Part shown: positions 49,766-61,386 of the stretch, in pieces
Layout: every line of letters begins with the position of its first letter
Numbering within the stretch: the stretch's first letter is position 1
From: Nicotiana tabacum
Taxonomy: Eukaryota > Streptophyta > Magnoliopsida > Solanales > Solanaceae
Direction: 5' to 3'
Assembly (NCBI RefSeq): GCF_000715075.1
Contig: NC_134096.1
Coordinates: forward strand, 123,882,643-123,946,642
Length of the DNA stretch: 64,000 nt
Position numbers and translations under genes: made by a program
The notes under the pieces: model-generated
Database searches by the model: none
What the model was told of the DNA's origin: nothing
What the model saw: only the letters and a program-made list of their open reading frames with translations

Positions 49766-50164
49766 AAGGACCTGCCAGAACACCTGCTGCAGCAAAATAC
49801 CAGATTTTCACATCCCGTGGCCTACCTGAAACCCACCCGAGCCCTCGGGGATCCAAACCAAACATGCACACAAGGACCTCCGAATTCGATTCCGGGCATA
49901 TGCCCAGGTCCCATAATTCGATACGGACCTACCAGGACCGTCAAAATATGGATCCGGGCCCGTTTACCAAAAATATTGACCGAAACCAACAAAAATTAAC
50001 TTTTAAGGCATAAATTCTTATTTTCATCAATTTTCAACATGAAAGCTTTCCGAAAACATGCCCGGACTATGCACGTAAATCGAGAAGGATAAAAATGAGA
50101 TTTTTAAGTCTTAAGAGCACATATTCGAGTTCTAAAACATAAGATGACCTTTTGGGTCATCACA

Positions 50165-50178
50165 TTCTCCACCTCTAA
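50165..50178 (-). other. Polypurine tract of the chromovirus
   Basis: Minus-strand TTTTAGAGGTGGAGAAT directly before TGTGATGACCC. It overlaps the end of the pol frame: the TAG stop at 50175-50177 is inside it. Confidence 0.7.
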
Positions 50179-50560
50179 AACAACCATTCGTCCTCAAACG
50201 GACATAGAAAAGTACCTGGGCTGGTGAAAAGGTGGGGAAATCTACTCCGCATATCGGACTCGGACTCCCAAGTAGCTGCCTCAATAGGCTGACCTCTCCA
50301 CTGCACTCGAACTGAAGGGTAACTCTTTGATCTCAACTGGCGAACTTGCCGGGCTAGAAATGCCACTGGCTCCTCCTCGTAAGTCAAATCCTTATCCAAC
50401 TGGACAGAGCTGAAATCTAACACATGGGACGGATCGCCGTGATACTTTTGAAGCATGGACACATGGAATACCGGATGAACAACTGCTAAACTAGGTGGCA
50501 ACGCAAACCTGTAAGCCACCTCTCCCACTCTCTCCAGAATCTCGAAAGGTCTGATATACC
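50175..50560 (-). pseudogene. Pol C-terminus with chromodomain
   Basis: After a one-base frameshift at ~50560 the frame stays open for ~125 codons to the natural stop. It contains the integrase tail (VHPVFHVSML) and a chromodomain-like end with VQWRGQPIEAATWE, whose aromatic and acidic pattern suits binding of histone H3 methyl-lysine; in chromoviruses this domain steers integration to heterochromatin. This is the best-preserved part of pol. Confidence 0.8.
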
Positions 50561-51621
50561 TATGGGCTCAACTTACCCTTCTTTCCGAACCTCATTACAC
50601 CCTTCATGGGTGATACCCGAAGTAACACTCTCTCTCCGACCATGAATGCAATATCACGAACTCTACGGTCATCATAACTCTTATGCCTGGACTGAGCTGT
50701 GCAAAGTCGATCCTGAATAATCTTGACCTTATACAAGGCATCTTGTACTAAGTCTGTGCCCAACAACCGAGCCTCTCCCGGATCGGACCACCCAACTGGC
50801 GACCGGCACCACCTACCATATAATGCCTTATAGGGATCTATCTGAATGCTCGACCGGTAGCTGTTGTTGTAGGCGAACTCTGCAAGGGGCAAGAACTGAT
50901 CCCAAGAACCTCCAAAGTCTATAACACAAGCAAGGAGCATATCCTCCAAGATCTGAATAGTACGCTCGGACTGCCCGTCCGTCTGAGGATGGAATGATGT
51001 GCTCAACTCAACCCGCGTGCCCAACTCACGCTGTACTGCCCTCCAAAAGTGCAAGGTAAACTGCGTACCTCGATCAGAAATGATAGACATGGGCACACCG
51101 TGAAGACGGACGATCTCCCGAATATAAATCTCTGCTAACCGCTCCGAGGAATAGGTAACTTCCATAGGAATGAAGTGCGCTAACTTAGTCAGCCTATCCA
51201 CAATAACCCACACGGCGTCGAACTTCCTCTGAGTCTGTGGGAGTCCAACAACAAAGTCCATAGTGATACGCTCCCACTTCCACTCAGGAATCTCCATCTG
51301 CTGAAGCAAACCACCAGGTCTTTAATGCTCATATTTCACCTGCCGACAATTCAAGCACTGAGCCACGTAAGCAACTATATCTTTCTTCATCCTCCTCCAC
51401 CAATAATGCTATCGCAAGTTCTGATACATCTTGGCGGCGCCCGGATGAATAGAATATCGGGAACTGTGGGCCTCCTCAAGAATCAACTCACGAAGTCCAT
51501 CCACATTAGGCACACAAATACGGCCCTGCATCCTCAAAACTCCGTCATCTCCAACAGTAACCTGCTTGGAACCACCATGTCGCACTGTGTCTCTAAGGAT
51601 AAGTAAATAAGGATCGTCATC
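50561..51621 (-). pseudogene. Integrase
   Basis: N-terminal HHCC zinc-binding region is visible (SIHPGAAKM... and QCLNCRQVK) but broken by TAG at 51409-51411 and TAA at 51322-51324. The core follows as a 249-codon open stretch with the three acidic residues of the DDE triad: first Asp in TMDFVVGLP, second in SDRGTQF, Glu in HPQTDGQSERT. The frame then breaks at ~50560 by one extra base. Catalytic residues are all present, so loss of function is due to the breaks. Confidence 0.9.
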
Positions 51622-52230
51622 CTATCGATCTCTAATGCGCTCAAACAAAGAAGACCGAGTAACTGTACAAGCTAGAACACGGCTAGGCTCAGAAACATCC
51701 AATCTCACGAACTGGTTGGCCAAGGCCTGAACATCCAATGCAATCGGTCTCTTACCAACTCGAATATATGCAAGGCTACCCATACTAGCTGATTTTCTAC
51801 TCAAAGCATCGGCCACCACATTGGCCTTCCCGGGATGATACAATATGGTGATATCATAGTCTTTCAATAGCTCTAACCACCTTTTATGCCTCAAATTGAG
51901 TTCCTTCTGCTTGAACAAATACTACAAGCTCCGATGATCAGTGAATACCTCACATGGCACGCCGTAAAGATAGTTCCTCCAAATCTTCAACGCGTGAACA
52001 ATGGTTGCCAGCTCTGGATCATGAACAGGGTAATTCTTCTCGTTAACCTTCAGTTGCCGCGAAGCATATGCAATAACCTTGCTACCCTGCATCAATATCA
52101 CACCCAGACCAATACGGGATGTGTCACAATATACAATATAAGATCCTGAACCTGTGGGTAACACCAATACCGGTGTCGTAGTCAAAGCAGTCTTGAGCTT
52201 CTGAAAGCTCGCTTCACATTCTTTTGACTA
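51622..52230 (-). pseudogene. RNase H domain
   Basis: [16 protein letters not shown] (first catalytic Asp), [15 protein letters not shown] (Glu) and TDHRSL (second Asp) are followed by the tether [20 protein letters not shown] and VADALSRK. Stops: TAG 52228-52230 before it, TAG 51922-51924 after HRSL, TAG 51622-51624 at the end of the linker to integrase. Confidence 0.9.
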
Positions 52231-53287
52231 CCTGAACGGGGCACCCTTCTGGGTCAATCTGGTCAACGGGGCTGCTATGGATGAAAACCACTTCACAAAT
52301 CGACAGTAATAGCCCGCCAAACCCAGAAAACTACGGATCTCGGTAGCTGATGTGAGTCTAGGCCAGTTCTGAACTGCCTCAATCTTCTTAGGATCTACCT
52401 GAATACCTTCTACTGATACAACGTGACCTAAGAAAGCAACTGAACTCAACGAAAATTCACATTTTGAGAACTTAGCATATAACTGGCTGTCTTTCAGAGT
52501 TTGAAGAACGATCTGAAGGTGTTGCTTATGCTCCTCTCAACTGTGGGAGTAGATCAAGATATCATCAATAAACATAACCACAAAAGAAATCCAAGTAGGG
52601 TTTGAACACCCGGTTTATCAAATCCATTAATGTTGCTGGGGCATTTGTCAGCCCAAATGACATCACTAGAAACTCATAATACCCATACCGAGTCTGAAAA
52701 GCTGTCTTAGGAACATCGGATGCCCTAATGCTCAACTGATGGTACCCAGATCTCAAATCAATCTTTGAAAACACCTTGGCACCCTGAAGCTGATCAAATA
52801 AATCATCAATCCTCGGCAATGGATACTTGTTCTTGATGCTGACTTTGTTCAACTGCCGATAATCTATACACATCCTCATCGATCCATCTTTCTTCTTCAC
52901 AAACAACACAGGTGCACCCCAGGGCGAGACACTAGGTCTAATGAAGCCCTTATCAAGCAAATCTTACAACTGCTCCTTCAATTCTTTCAATTCTGGCAAG
53001 GCCGTGCAGTATGGCGGAATGGAAATAGGCTGAGTGCCCGGAGCCAAATCAATGCAGAAATCAATATCCCTGTCGTGTGGCATCCCCTGCAGGTCTGCAG
53101 GAAACACCTCTGGAAACTCACGAACAACCGGCACTAAATCCATGGAAGGAACCTCCGTACTAGAATCGCATATATAAGCCAAATAAGCTAGACACCCCTT
53201 CTCGACCATATGCCGAGCCTTCACATAAGAGATAACCTTGCTGGCAGAATGGCCAAGATTCCCTCTCCACTCTAATTGAGGCAACCC
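52231..53287 (-). pseudogene. Reverse transcriptase
   Basis: Protease-RT linker (53287-52964) ends in TAA at 52964-52966. RT motifs: [50 protein letters not shown]. Just before the catalytic FIDD motif one base is inserted (~52583), so the motif is readable only in the next frame ([10 protein letters not shown]). That frame has TGA at 52537-52539 and continues through AFLGHVVS and [13 protein letters not shown]. Length and order fit a Ty3/gypsy RT. Confidence 0.9.
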
Positions 53288-55218
53288 CTATAAGGCTAAG
53301 GTCACCGTCTTGGCATGACAATCTAATATAGCATGATAAGGTGACAGCCAATCCATACCCAGTATGATATCAAAATCAACCATATCGAGAAGTAGAAGAT
53401 CTACACGAGTCTCAAGACTCCCAATGGTGACCACACACGAACGATAAATACGATCTACAACAATAGCATCTCCCACTGGTGTGGACACATACACAGGAGC
53501 ACTTAAAGAATCACGGGGCACAACCAAATAGGAAGCAAAATAGGATGACACATAGGAATAAGTAGATCCCAGATCAAATAGAACTGAAGCATCTCTACTG
53601 CAAACTGAAACAATACCTATGATAACAGCGTCAGATGACTCAGCCTCAGACCTGGATGGGAAAGCATAACACCGGGGCTGGGCTCCACCACCCTGAAATA
53701 CATGCCTGGGACGGCCTCTAACTGGCTGGTCTCCACCTCTAATGACCTGACCTCCACCTCTAACAGTCTGGCCTCTACCTCTGGCTGCCAGACCCCTGCC
53801 TATGGCTGGCTGAGCAGGTGGTGCAGCAACTGGTGCCGGAACCATGGCACGAGAACTCTGATGTTGTGAGCTGCCCCTTGCCCTAGGGCAAAATCTAGCA
53901 ATGTGTCTCGGATCACCATAAGTATAACATAACCTCGGCTGCTGTGACTGCTGACCCTGAAACTGACCCTGTCGACCTGAATAACCACCATGATAACTCT
54001 GGAGTGGAGGTGCACTAATAGGAGTTGGTGGTGTACTGTAGGCTAGCTGGTCAGAATAATGCATCTGAGGGCCACGACCACCTGAGGCATCGTGGGATGC
54101 CTGGAGCGCTGAATGAAACGGCCTAGGAGGATGGCCTCTACCAAAAGTACTCTTGCCTCTAAACGAGGCACCGTTGAACTCACCGGAATGACGAGGTCTC
54201 TTGTCAGACCCCTGACTTTCCTGAGTAAGAACCATTTTGACTCGTCTAGCGACATTAGCAGCCGCCTGAAAAGAAATCTCACTCCCAGTCTCCTTAGCCA
54301 TCTGCAATCTGATAGGCTGAGCAAGTCCATCAATAAACCTCCTCACCCTCTCTCCCTCGGTGGGAAGCAGAAGAATAGCATGACGGGCCAAATCCACAAA
54401 ACGGGTCTCATACTGAATAACAGTCATACTGCCCTGCTGGAGATGCTCAAACTGACTGTGATACTCCTCTCTCAATGTGATAGGAAGAAACTTCTCTATG
54501 AAGAGCTGAGAGAACTGGTCCCAAGTAAGAGCAGATGACCCAGCTGGTCTGGTCAATAAGTAATCTCTCCACCATTTCTTGGCAGAACCAGTCATCTGAA
54601 ATGCAGCAAAATTGACCCCATTGGTCTCCACTATACCCATGTTCTTCGTAGGACCTCGTGACAGCTGTCAAGATACTCCTGGGGATCCTCTGAAGGAGCA
54701 CCACTGAAGTGAACAGGAAAGAGCTTGATAAACCTGTCCAATCTCCAAATAGCCTCAGAAGACATAGCTGGCCCATCTCTGACCTCTGCCGCAATAATCG
54801 GCTGAACTAATCCGACTGGCTGAGCTGCTGGAGCCTGATATTGGGGAGCTATCTGCTCCGAAGAGGGAGTGGTGGGAGTTTGGGCTCCTCCTCCAACCTG
54901 AGAGACTGCTGGTGCCATGGGAAATGCGCCAGTCTAGGCCACACTATCCATAAGGCCCACCAAATGGACCAAAGCGTCCTGAAGTACTGGGGTGGCAATG
55001 AACCCCTCCGGAACCTGAGCTGGTCCGGTAGGAACAGTCTGGGCTGGAACCTCCTCGTCAAGCTATATATGAGGCTCCACTGCTGGGGTTCTTGCTCGAG
55101 CTCTAGGCTGAGCCCTGCCCCTGCCTCGGCCTCGACCTCGACCTCTGCCCCACGTAGAAGCTGCCACTGGAGGCTCTGGCTACTGCTCAGCTGAGGAAGC
55201 GGTACGTTTTCTCGCCAT
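53288..55218 (-). pseudogene. Gag and protease
   Basis: Start MARKRTASSAEQ at 55218, then stops TAG 55180-55182, TAG 55063-55065 and TAG 54934-54936. An Arg/Gly tract (WGRGRGRGRGRGRA) lies near the N-terminus. Capsid region with PVHFSGAPSEDPQEYLD; a one-base insertion near 54645 shifts the frame; then a 450-codon open stretch with WWRDYL, FLPITLREEYHSQFE and RRFIDGLA. The zinc knuckle reads CYTYGDPRHIARFC: the second Cys is Tyr. The protease site reads FDLGSTYSY where D-(S/T/P)-G is usual, so it is probably dead; IILGMDWLSPYHA follows. The frame ends at TAG 53288-53290. Confidence 0.9.
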
Positions 55219-55404
55219 CTATGAGAGAATAAGAGTAGAAGAGTTCAATCAGTATTGAGAAAGCAAAATCGCACGACAGAGAAGAATAGAAGTGAAACTT
55301 GTTCCTAAACTACATAGCCTCTAGAAGATAAGCACAGACGTCTTCGTACCGATCCTCCAGACTCTACTAAGCTTGCTCGTGAATCGTGAGACCTAGGCAA
55401 CCTA
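55219..55404 (-). other. Leader between primer site and gag
   Basis: 186 bp without a gene; on the minus strand it would be the 5' untranslated leader of the genomic RNA. Confidence 0.6.
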
Positions 55405-55418
55405 GTGCTCTGATACCA
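55405..55418 (-). other. Primer-binding site, initiator tRNA-Met type
   Basis: Minus-strand TGGTATCAGAGCAC, two bases inside the 5' LTR end (GGGTCGTGACA). An unmutated match to the usual site. Confidence 0.9.
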
Positions 55419-56093
55419 ACTGTCACGACCCAGAATTTCGGGACTGTGATGGCGCCTAACATTTCACTTGCTAGGCAAGCCAACGTTAGAGAATCTTTAA
55501 ACCAATTCCTTATTTCCATTCAGTAAAAAATAATAATTAACTAAGATGAAATATAATAAGTGCAGAATATTATAAAACTGTATTAATTACTACCACCCGG
55601 ATCTGGAGTCACAATTCACGAGCATTCTAAAATTTACTACAAATAATAATCTAAAAGAAATACAACTGTTTGAATAAAAGAAAACAGTAGGACATAAAAG
55701 ATAGATGGGGACTTCAAGGTCTGTGAACGCCGACAGATCTACCTTGAGTCTCCGGACAGCGGACCAATAGAAAAATTTCGATCAACTTGAGCCGGTACCA
55801 AAATCTGCACAGAAAGTGCAGAGTGCAGCATCAGTATAACCGACCTCATGCACTAGTAAGTGTCGAGCCTAACCTCGGCGAAGTAGTGACAAGGCTAGGA
55901 CAAGACACCCACATATAACCTGAACAGTATAATCATGCTAGTGGCAACAACAGTAAATAAAGAAATAACGCAGAAATAATGGGAAGGGGACAAACAGTGG
56001 GGGAATACAATATAAAGAGTGAGAATAATGAAAAGAAAGAATTAAATCGAAAATACTTAAAAAATTGAGCAAATAAAACAGCAAAGGAAAACT

Positions 56094-56405
56094 GCGCGGC
56101 ATCACCCTTCGTGCTTTTACTCTCAACCTCACCAAATAAATAAATAGAACGGCATGGCATCACCCTTCGTGCTTTTACTCTCAGCCTCGCCAAATAAATA
56201 AACAGAACGGCACGGCATTACCCTTCGTGCTTTTACTCTCAACCTCGCCAAATAAATAAATAAATAAATAAATAGAACGGCACGGCATCACCCTTCGTGC
56301 ATTAAACCTCTCAAAATATATACGGCATCACCCTTCGTGCTTTACACTCTTCCTCACAATATAAATAATGCATGCACGGCATCGCCCTTCGTGCTTTACA
56401 CTCCT
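56094..56405. repeat. GGCATCACCCTTCGTGC minisatellite, 5' LTR
   Basis: Same unit as in the 3' LTR; here the third spacer has a longer AAATAAAT run, showing copy-number change since insertion. Confidence 0.9.
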
Positions 56406-57294
56406 CCTCACAAATCACAGAATCAATAACAACGGATAGATAGGAGTATCACAAAGAAACCAGTATTTTACCCATAATCAATAGCACAATATAACCTCAA
56501 CCTTGAATCAATATTCGAAAGTTACCAAATCTCAGTGAAACTAGATATAAGTCACCCAACATTTCAAATAACCCGCTAAGCATGGATAGTAAAATTTAAG
56601 ACTACAAAATAGACAAGAATAGAATTTCACTCGCATGCTATGACTCGACAAAGACGCACAGATGCTCGTCACCTCACCTATACATCGTATTTAACGACCA
56701 AACACGTAGCAAATAAACACATAATACCTATTCCCTCAAGCCAAAGTTAGACACGACACTTATCTCGCTCCGAAAGCCACTTAATTCTCAATCACAGGTT
56801 TTCCTTTGGAATTTACCTCCAAACCACTCGTATCTATTCAAAAATGACTCAATAATATCAAATATTTCTAAAGAAATCAATTATATTTCATAAATTAAAT
56901 TTCCCAAATTTTCCTCCAAAAAGTCGAAAAATCGACCCCGGGCCCGCTTGGTCAAAACCCGAGGTTCGGACCAAAATCTATTTACCCATTCACTCCCGAG
57001 CTCGAATATATAATTGGTTTTGAAATCCGACCTAAAATTGAGGTCTAAATCCCCAAATTTCCGAAATTCCTAGTTTCTACCCTAACCCCTAATTCTACCA
57101 TGAAAACTCTAGATTTTAGGTGGATAATTCAAGAAATGTAATGGGTAATTTAAAGTAAATAGTTTAGAATCACTTACCAACACTTTGGGGAAGAAAATGA
57201 CTCTTGAAAATCGCCTCTACCCGTTTAGTTCTTGAAAAATGTTTAAGAAATGGCTTAAACCCGTGTTTGATTCTGTTTTATGCACTGGGCGACA

Positions 57295-57625
57295 GTGTGC
57301 ATCGCGTTCACGAGGCCACAGTCGCGTTTACGAAGGGTATTGGCTGCCAAGCCTTCGCGTTCGCGAGACCCTGCTCGCGTTCGCGATGGTTACTCCCCTT
57401 GGCCTTCGCGTTCGCGAGACATTGCTCACGTTCGCGATGAAGGAACGACCAACCCTCCCCTGGGTGTGCCTAACACTACGCGTTCGCGAGGAGCTGGTCG
57501 CGTTCGCGAAGGATAATGCCCCCATCGCTTCGCGTTCGCGACCAAGCCTTTGCATTCGCGAAGAAGAAAACTTCAGCTGCCCAGTTTACTCTTCGCATTC
57601 GCGAGAATACCTTCGCGAACGCGAA
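57295..57625. repeat. CGCGTTCGCGA-rich cluster, 5' LTR U3
   Basis: Counterpart of 49430-49765. Several words differ by C-to-T or G-to-A in CpG (CGCGTTCACGAG, CGCGTTTACGAA, CGCATTCGCGAG), as expected from methyl-C decay. Confidence 0.9.
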
Positions 57626-58339
57626 GAAGGACCTGCCAGAACACCTGCTGCAGCAAAATATCAGATTTTCAAAGTCCAAAATATCCCGTGGCCTACCCGA
57701 AACTCACCCGAGCCCTCAGGGCTTCAAACCAAGCATGAACACAAGTCTAAAAACATCATACGAACTTGCCCGCGCCATCAAATCGCCAAAATAATACCTA
57801 GAACTACGAATTTAGCACCAAATCAAATGAAATTCTCAAGAGCACTTTAAAATTCATATCTTCTCAACTAGACGTCTGAATCACGTCAAATCAATTCCGT
57901 TTCACACCAAATTTCACAGACAAGTCTTAAATATCATAATAAACCTGTACTGACCCAGCACTAACAATGCCAAACAACAATCAATTCTTAAAAACAATTA
58001 ATTTTCAGACTTTAAATTTTCATCAAAAATTCATAACTTGTGCTAGGGACCTCCGAATTCGATTCCGGGCATACGCCCAGGTCCCATTATTCGATACGGA
58101 CCTACTGGGACCGTTAAAACACTGATCCGGGATCGTTTACCAAAAATGTTGACCGAAGTCAACAAAAATTAACTTTTAAGGCATACATTCTTATTTTTAT
58201 CAATTTTCAACATGAAAGCTTTCTGAAAATATGCCCGGACTATGCACGCAAATCGAGAAGGGGAAAATGAGATTTTTAAGGCTTAAGAGTGCAAATTTGA
58301 GTTCTAAAATATTAGATGACCTTTTGGGTCATCACAATT

Positions 58340-59178
58340 TTTCAAGTATAATAGTAGATCCTAAATCTTTCGCCGAAAACCTCTAAAATATGTGAATAAT
58401 TTGAAAACTGTGATTTTTTCCAAAAACCTTTCAACAATAAATAAGATATTTCATTTTCAGATAACATGAGGAAAATACATCTTTATGCCTAAATGTCAAA
58501 ATACAGGTGAAATCATGAATGTCACCAAAGTCTGGTAGCAGAAGGAAATGCATAACTATGCATGTATCTCAAGTACGCATGTCAAATGCAATGCATGTCA
58601 ATGATGAACTCATGTACTCACCCTCTCAGAGTACTCCATCTCATTGTCTCGTATTCTCACTCATCGTGCTCAATACTCAGCACACTCAGTCACTCAGTAT
58701 TGTACAGAGCAGATCTAGCCCACATACAAATAAACAAAGTATAATTCAGCTGGTTCACAGTTACGGAAAGATAGGCATGCTTTTCAAGTATAACAGTAAA
58801 TCCCAAAACTTTCACCGAAAGCACCAAAAGCATATGAATAAGTTTGAAAACCGTGATTTTTCCTAAATATCTTTTAACAATAAATAAGATGTTTCATTTT
58901 CATATAGCATGAAAAAAATACATCTCTATGCCTACATGTCAATATACAGGTAAAATCATGAATGCCACCAAAGCCGGGTAGCAGAAGGAAATGCATCTCT
59001 ATGCATATATCTCAAGTACGCATGTCAAATGCAATGCATCTCAATGATGAACTCGTGTACTCACCCTCTCAGTGTACTTCATATCACTGTCTCGTATTCT
59101 CACTCATCATACTCAATACTCAGCACACCTAGTCACTCAGTACTGTACAGGGCAAATTCAGCCCAAATGCAAATCAAC
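58340..59178. repeat. 441-bp tandem duplication
   Basis: Copies start at 58340 and 58781 (TTTTCAAGTATAA(T/C)AGTA) and stay collinear through GAAATCATGAATG, GGTAGCAGAAGGAAATGCAT and CATGTACTCACCCTCTCAG-like sequence. Similar small open frames appear in both copies as a consequence. Confidence 0.9.
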
Positions 59179-59280
59179 CAAGGCAGATCCAGCCCAAAGA
59201 TGCAAATAAACCAGGGCAAATACAGCCCAATGCAAATGAACCTAGATGCAAATAAACCATGGCAGATCCATCCAAAATGT
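59155..59280. repeat. Short minisatellite GGCAGATCCAGCCCAAA
   Basis: Three to four imperfect ~35-bp copies combining GGCA(A/G)AT(C/A)CAGCCCA and ATGCAAAT(C/A/G)AACC. Confidence 0.75.
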
Positions 59281-60427
59281 AAATGATTGCTAACAATTAT
59301 GCCCACTGTGTGTGTGCAAACTCTGGAGGGGCCGATCCATCCCAAACGCTATAATAAGATAAATCCTGGCATGAATTAATAAAACATGTTACGGCGTGCA
59401 GCCCGATCCCATAAATAACACTCACAACATGCCCTTGGTCTCACTCAGTCATCAATCTCTCCAGTCTCTCGGGCTCACAACACTCATGCTAAACAACCCA
59501 AATCAATGATACGAGATGTGACAATATACGATAACAAAGACTGAGATATGATATGAAATGATGAATGCGACTGAGCATATAACTGCAATAAAGAAAATAA
59601 CTCAACAACAAATAACGACCATTGTGGGTCCTAATAGTACCAACATATAGCCTACACATGATTTTTGGTATGAATTGCAACTCAAGTCTTCTAATACATA
59701 GAGTACAGTAAAAATGTTCAAATAAAATAGCTACACAGTTCCATAGAATCGACTAAATCATAATTTATATGGTGCATGCCCACACGCCCGTCACCTAGAA
59801 CGCGAGTCACCTCAACATCACTCACATAGCACTTAATTTGAGGCTTTATACCCTCAGCACCAAATTTAGAAGTATTACTTACCTCGAACGAGCCAAATCC
59901 AATACTGAGCAAGCCAAACGATGCTCCAAAAATGCCATCACATGCGTACCGACCTCCGAACGGCTCGAAACTAGCCAAAAGCAACTAAATTACATCAAAT
60001 AATATCATAGGAAATAAATACAATCGATAAAGGTCAAATCTTTAATCAAAAGCGCAAAATCAACCCAAAAGTCCAACCCGGGTCTACGCCTCGGAACTCG
60101 ACGAAACTTATAAAATCCGACAACCCATTAAATTACGAGTACAACCATACTAGTTTCATTCAAATCCGACTCCAAATCGATGTTCAAAACTCAAAAAATC
60201 ATTCTATGAAACTTTAGACTAAAACCCCCCAATTTCTCTTTACAATTCATAATCCAAATGCCAAAAACGAAGATAGAATCAGGAAATATAATCACACCAA
60301 GTATAAAACACTTACCCTAATCCTTGTGATGCAAATCGCCTCAAAAATCGTTTCAATCCGAGCTCCATAGCTCTAAATAAGCTAAAATGACCAAACCCTC
60401 GAACTTAAAGCTTCTGCCCAATCCTTT

Positions 60428-60672
60428 TCGCTTTTGCGGACAGTAGGTCGCACCTGCGACCTTCGCTTCTGCGGAACAAAGTCACGCATATGTAAGACAG
60501 CCTTGGCCACTAGTGGCCGCTTCTGCGATGACCAGTGTCGCACTTACGATTGCGCTTCTGCGACTGTAGAACAGCTTCTGCGAAGCCTCCCCAGCCAGCT
60601 TTCCCCATGTCGCTTCTGCGACCAGCTTCACGTTTTTGTGAGCACGCACCTGCAGTCCTTAATGCGCAGGTG
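60428..60672. repeat. CGCTTCTGCGA-rich cluster
   Basis: Eight or more copies of CGCTTCTGCGA/GGTCGCA-like words, placed in the same relative part of the LTR as the CGCGTTCGCGA cluster of the chromovirus. Confidence 0.8.
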
Positions 60673-61386
60673 CGATGACATCAGTAACCAAAAACTTCAT
60701 CAACTTCAACAAGGCTCCAAACGATCTGAACCCCGTCCGAAACTCACCCGAGCCCCTCAGGACCCGTCCGAATATACCAACAGTTTCCATAACATAACAC
60801 GGACCTACTCGAGGTCTCAAATCATACATAGCAACATCGAAACGACGAATCACACCTCAAATCAAACTTAAATGAATTTTGAATTTTCAACTTCTGAAAC
60901 TCGCGCCAAAACATAGGAAATCAACTCAATGAACTCAAATTTGGCACGCAAGTCTCAAATAACATAACTAAGCTATTCCAATTCCCGGAACCGCAATCTG
61001 AACCCGATATCCATAAAGTCAACTCGCGGTCAAACTTATGGACTTTCCAAACCTTCAAATTTCCAACTTTCGCCAATTAGCGCCGAATCGTTCTAGAAAT
61101 ATCCAAATGCAAACTCCGGGCATACGCCCAAGTCTAAAATTACCATCCGTACCTAACGGAGCCCTCTAAACTTCGTTCCGGGGTCAAATTCACAAAAGTC
61201 AAACTTGGTTAACTTTTCCAACTTAAAGCTTAAATCGTGAAATTCATTCTTTCAAATCGATTCCGATTAACCTGAAAACTAAAACCGACGATTCACACAA
61301 GTCATAATACATCATACGGAGCTACTCATTCCCTCAAACTATTGAGCGAAGTGCAAATGCTCAAAACAACCTATAGGGTCGTTACA

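Larger units (their letters stand above)
47989..50164 (-). repeat. 3' LTR, truncated
   Basis: Minus-strand start TGTGATGACCCAAAAGG at 50164. Matches 55838-58337 apart from ~305 bp missing near 49845 (equivalent to ~57742-58048). The terminal ~417 bp present in the 5' LTR (55421-55837) are absent; the sequence switches at TAACCGACCCC directly to LTR3 of the neighbouring cluster. Confidence 0.85.
47989..58337 (-). mobile_element. Chromovirus (Tekay/Del-like Ty3/gypsy), near full length, decayed
   Basis: Reads on the minus strand: 5' LTR 58337-55421, initiator-Met primer site, gag, protease, RT, RNase H, integrase, chromodomain, purine tract, 3' LTR 50164-47989 (its last ~0.42 kb missing). Order PR-RT-RH-INT is Ty3/gypsy; the C-terminal chromodomain makes it a chromovirus. 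At least ten in-frame stops and three frameshifts show long inactivity. Compared with the 5' LTR, the 3' LTR lacks ~305 bp internally. Confidence 0.9.
55421..58337 (-). repeat. 5' LTR, 2917 bp
   Basis: Minus-strand TGTGATGACCCAAAAGG at 58337 to GGGTCGTGACA at 55421; the two ends are imperfect inverted repeats. Contains the CGCGTTCGCGA cluster (~57295-57625) and the GGCATCACCCTTCGTGC minisatellite (56094-56405), both shared with the 3' LTR. Confidence 0.9.
58338..61386 (-). repeat. Partial LTR of another family
   Basis: Minus-strand start TGTAACGACCCTATAGG at 61386, beside the unique region; the other end is cut by the chromovirus LTR at 58337. It contains a 441-bp tandem duplication, a short minisatellite and a CGCTTCTGCGA-type cluster. 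No coding sequence. No polypurine tract follows at 61387, so the internal side is not there: it is the outer LTR or a solo LTR. Confidence 0.7.

Noticed and set aside
49377..50013. Overlapping 90-140-codon Arg/Ser-rich frames on both strands (also 57204-57850)
   Set aside because: They arise from the CGCGTTCGCGA repeats, which lack stops in several frames, and lie in LTR U3.
53288..54640. 450-codon open frame as an intact gag-protease gene
   Set aside because: It lacks the N-terminal gag (stops and a frameshift upstream), has a damaged zinc knuckle and an altered protease active site; it is a fragment of a pseudogene.
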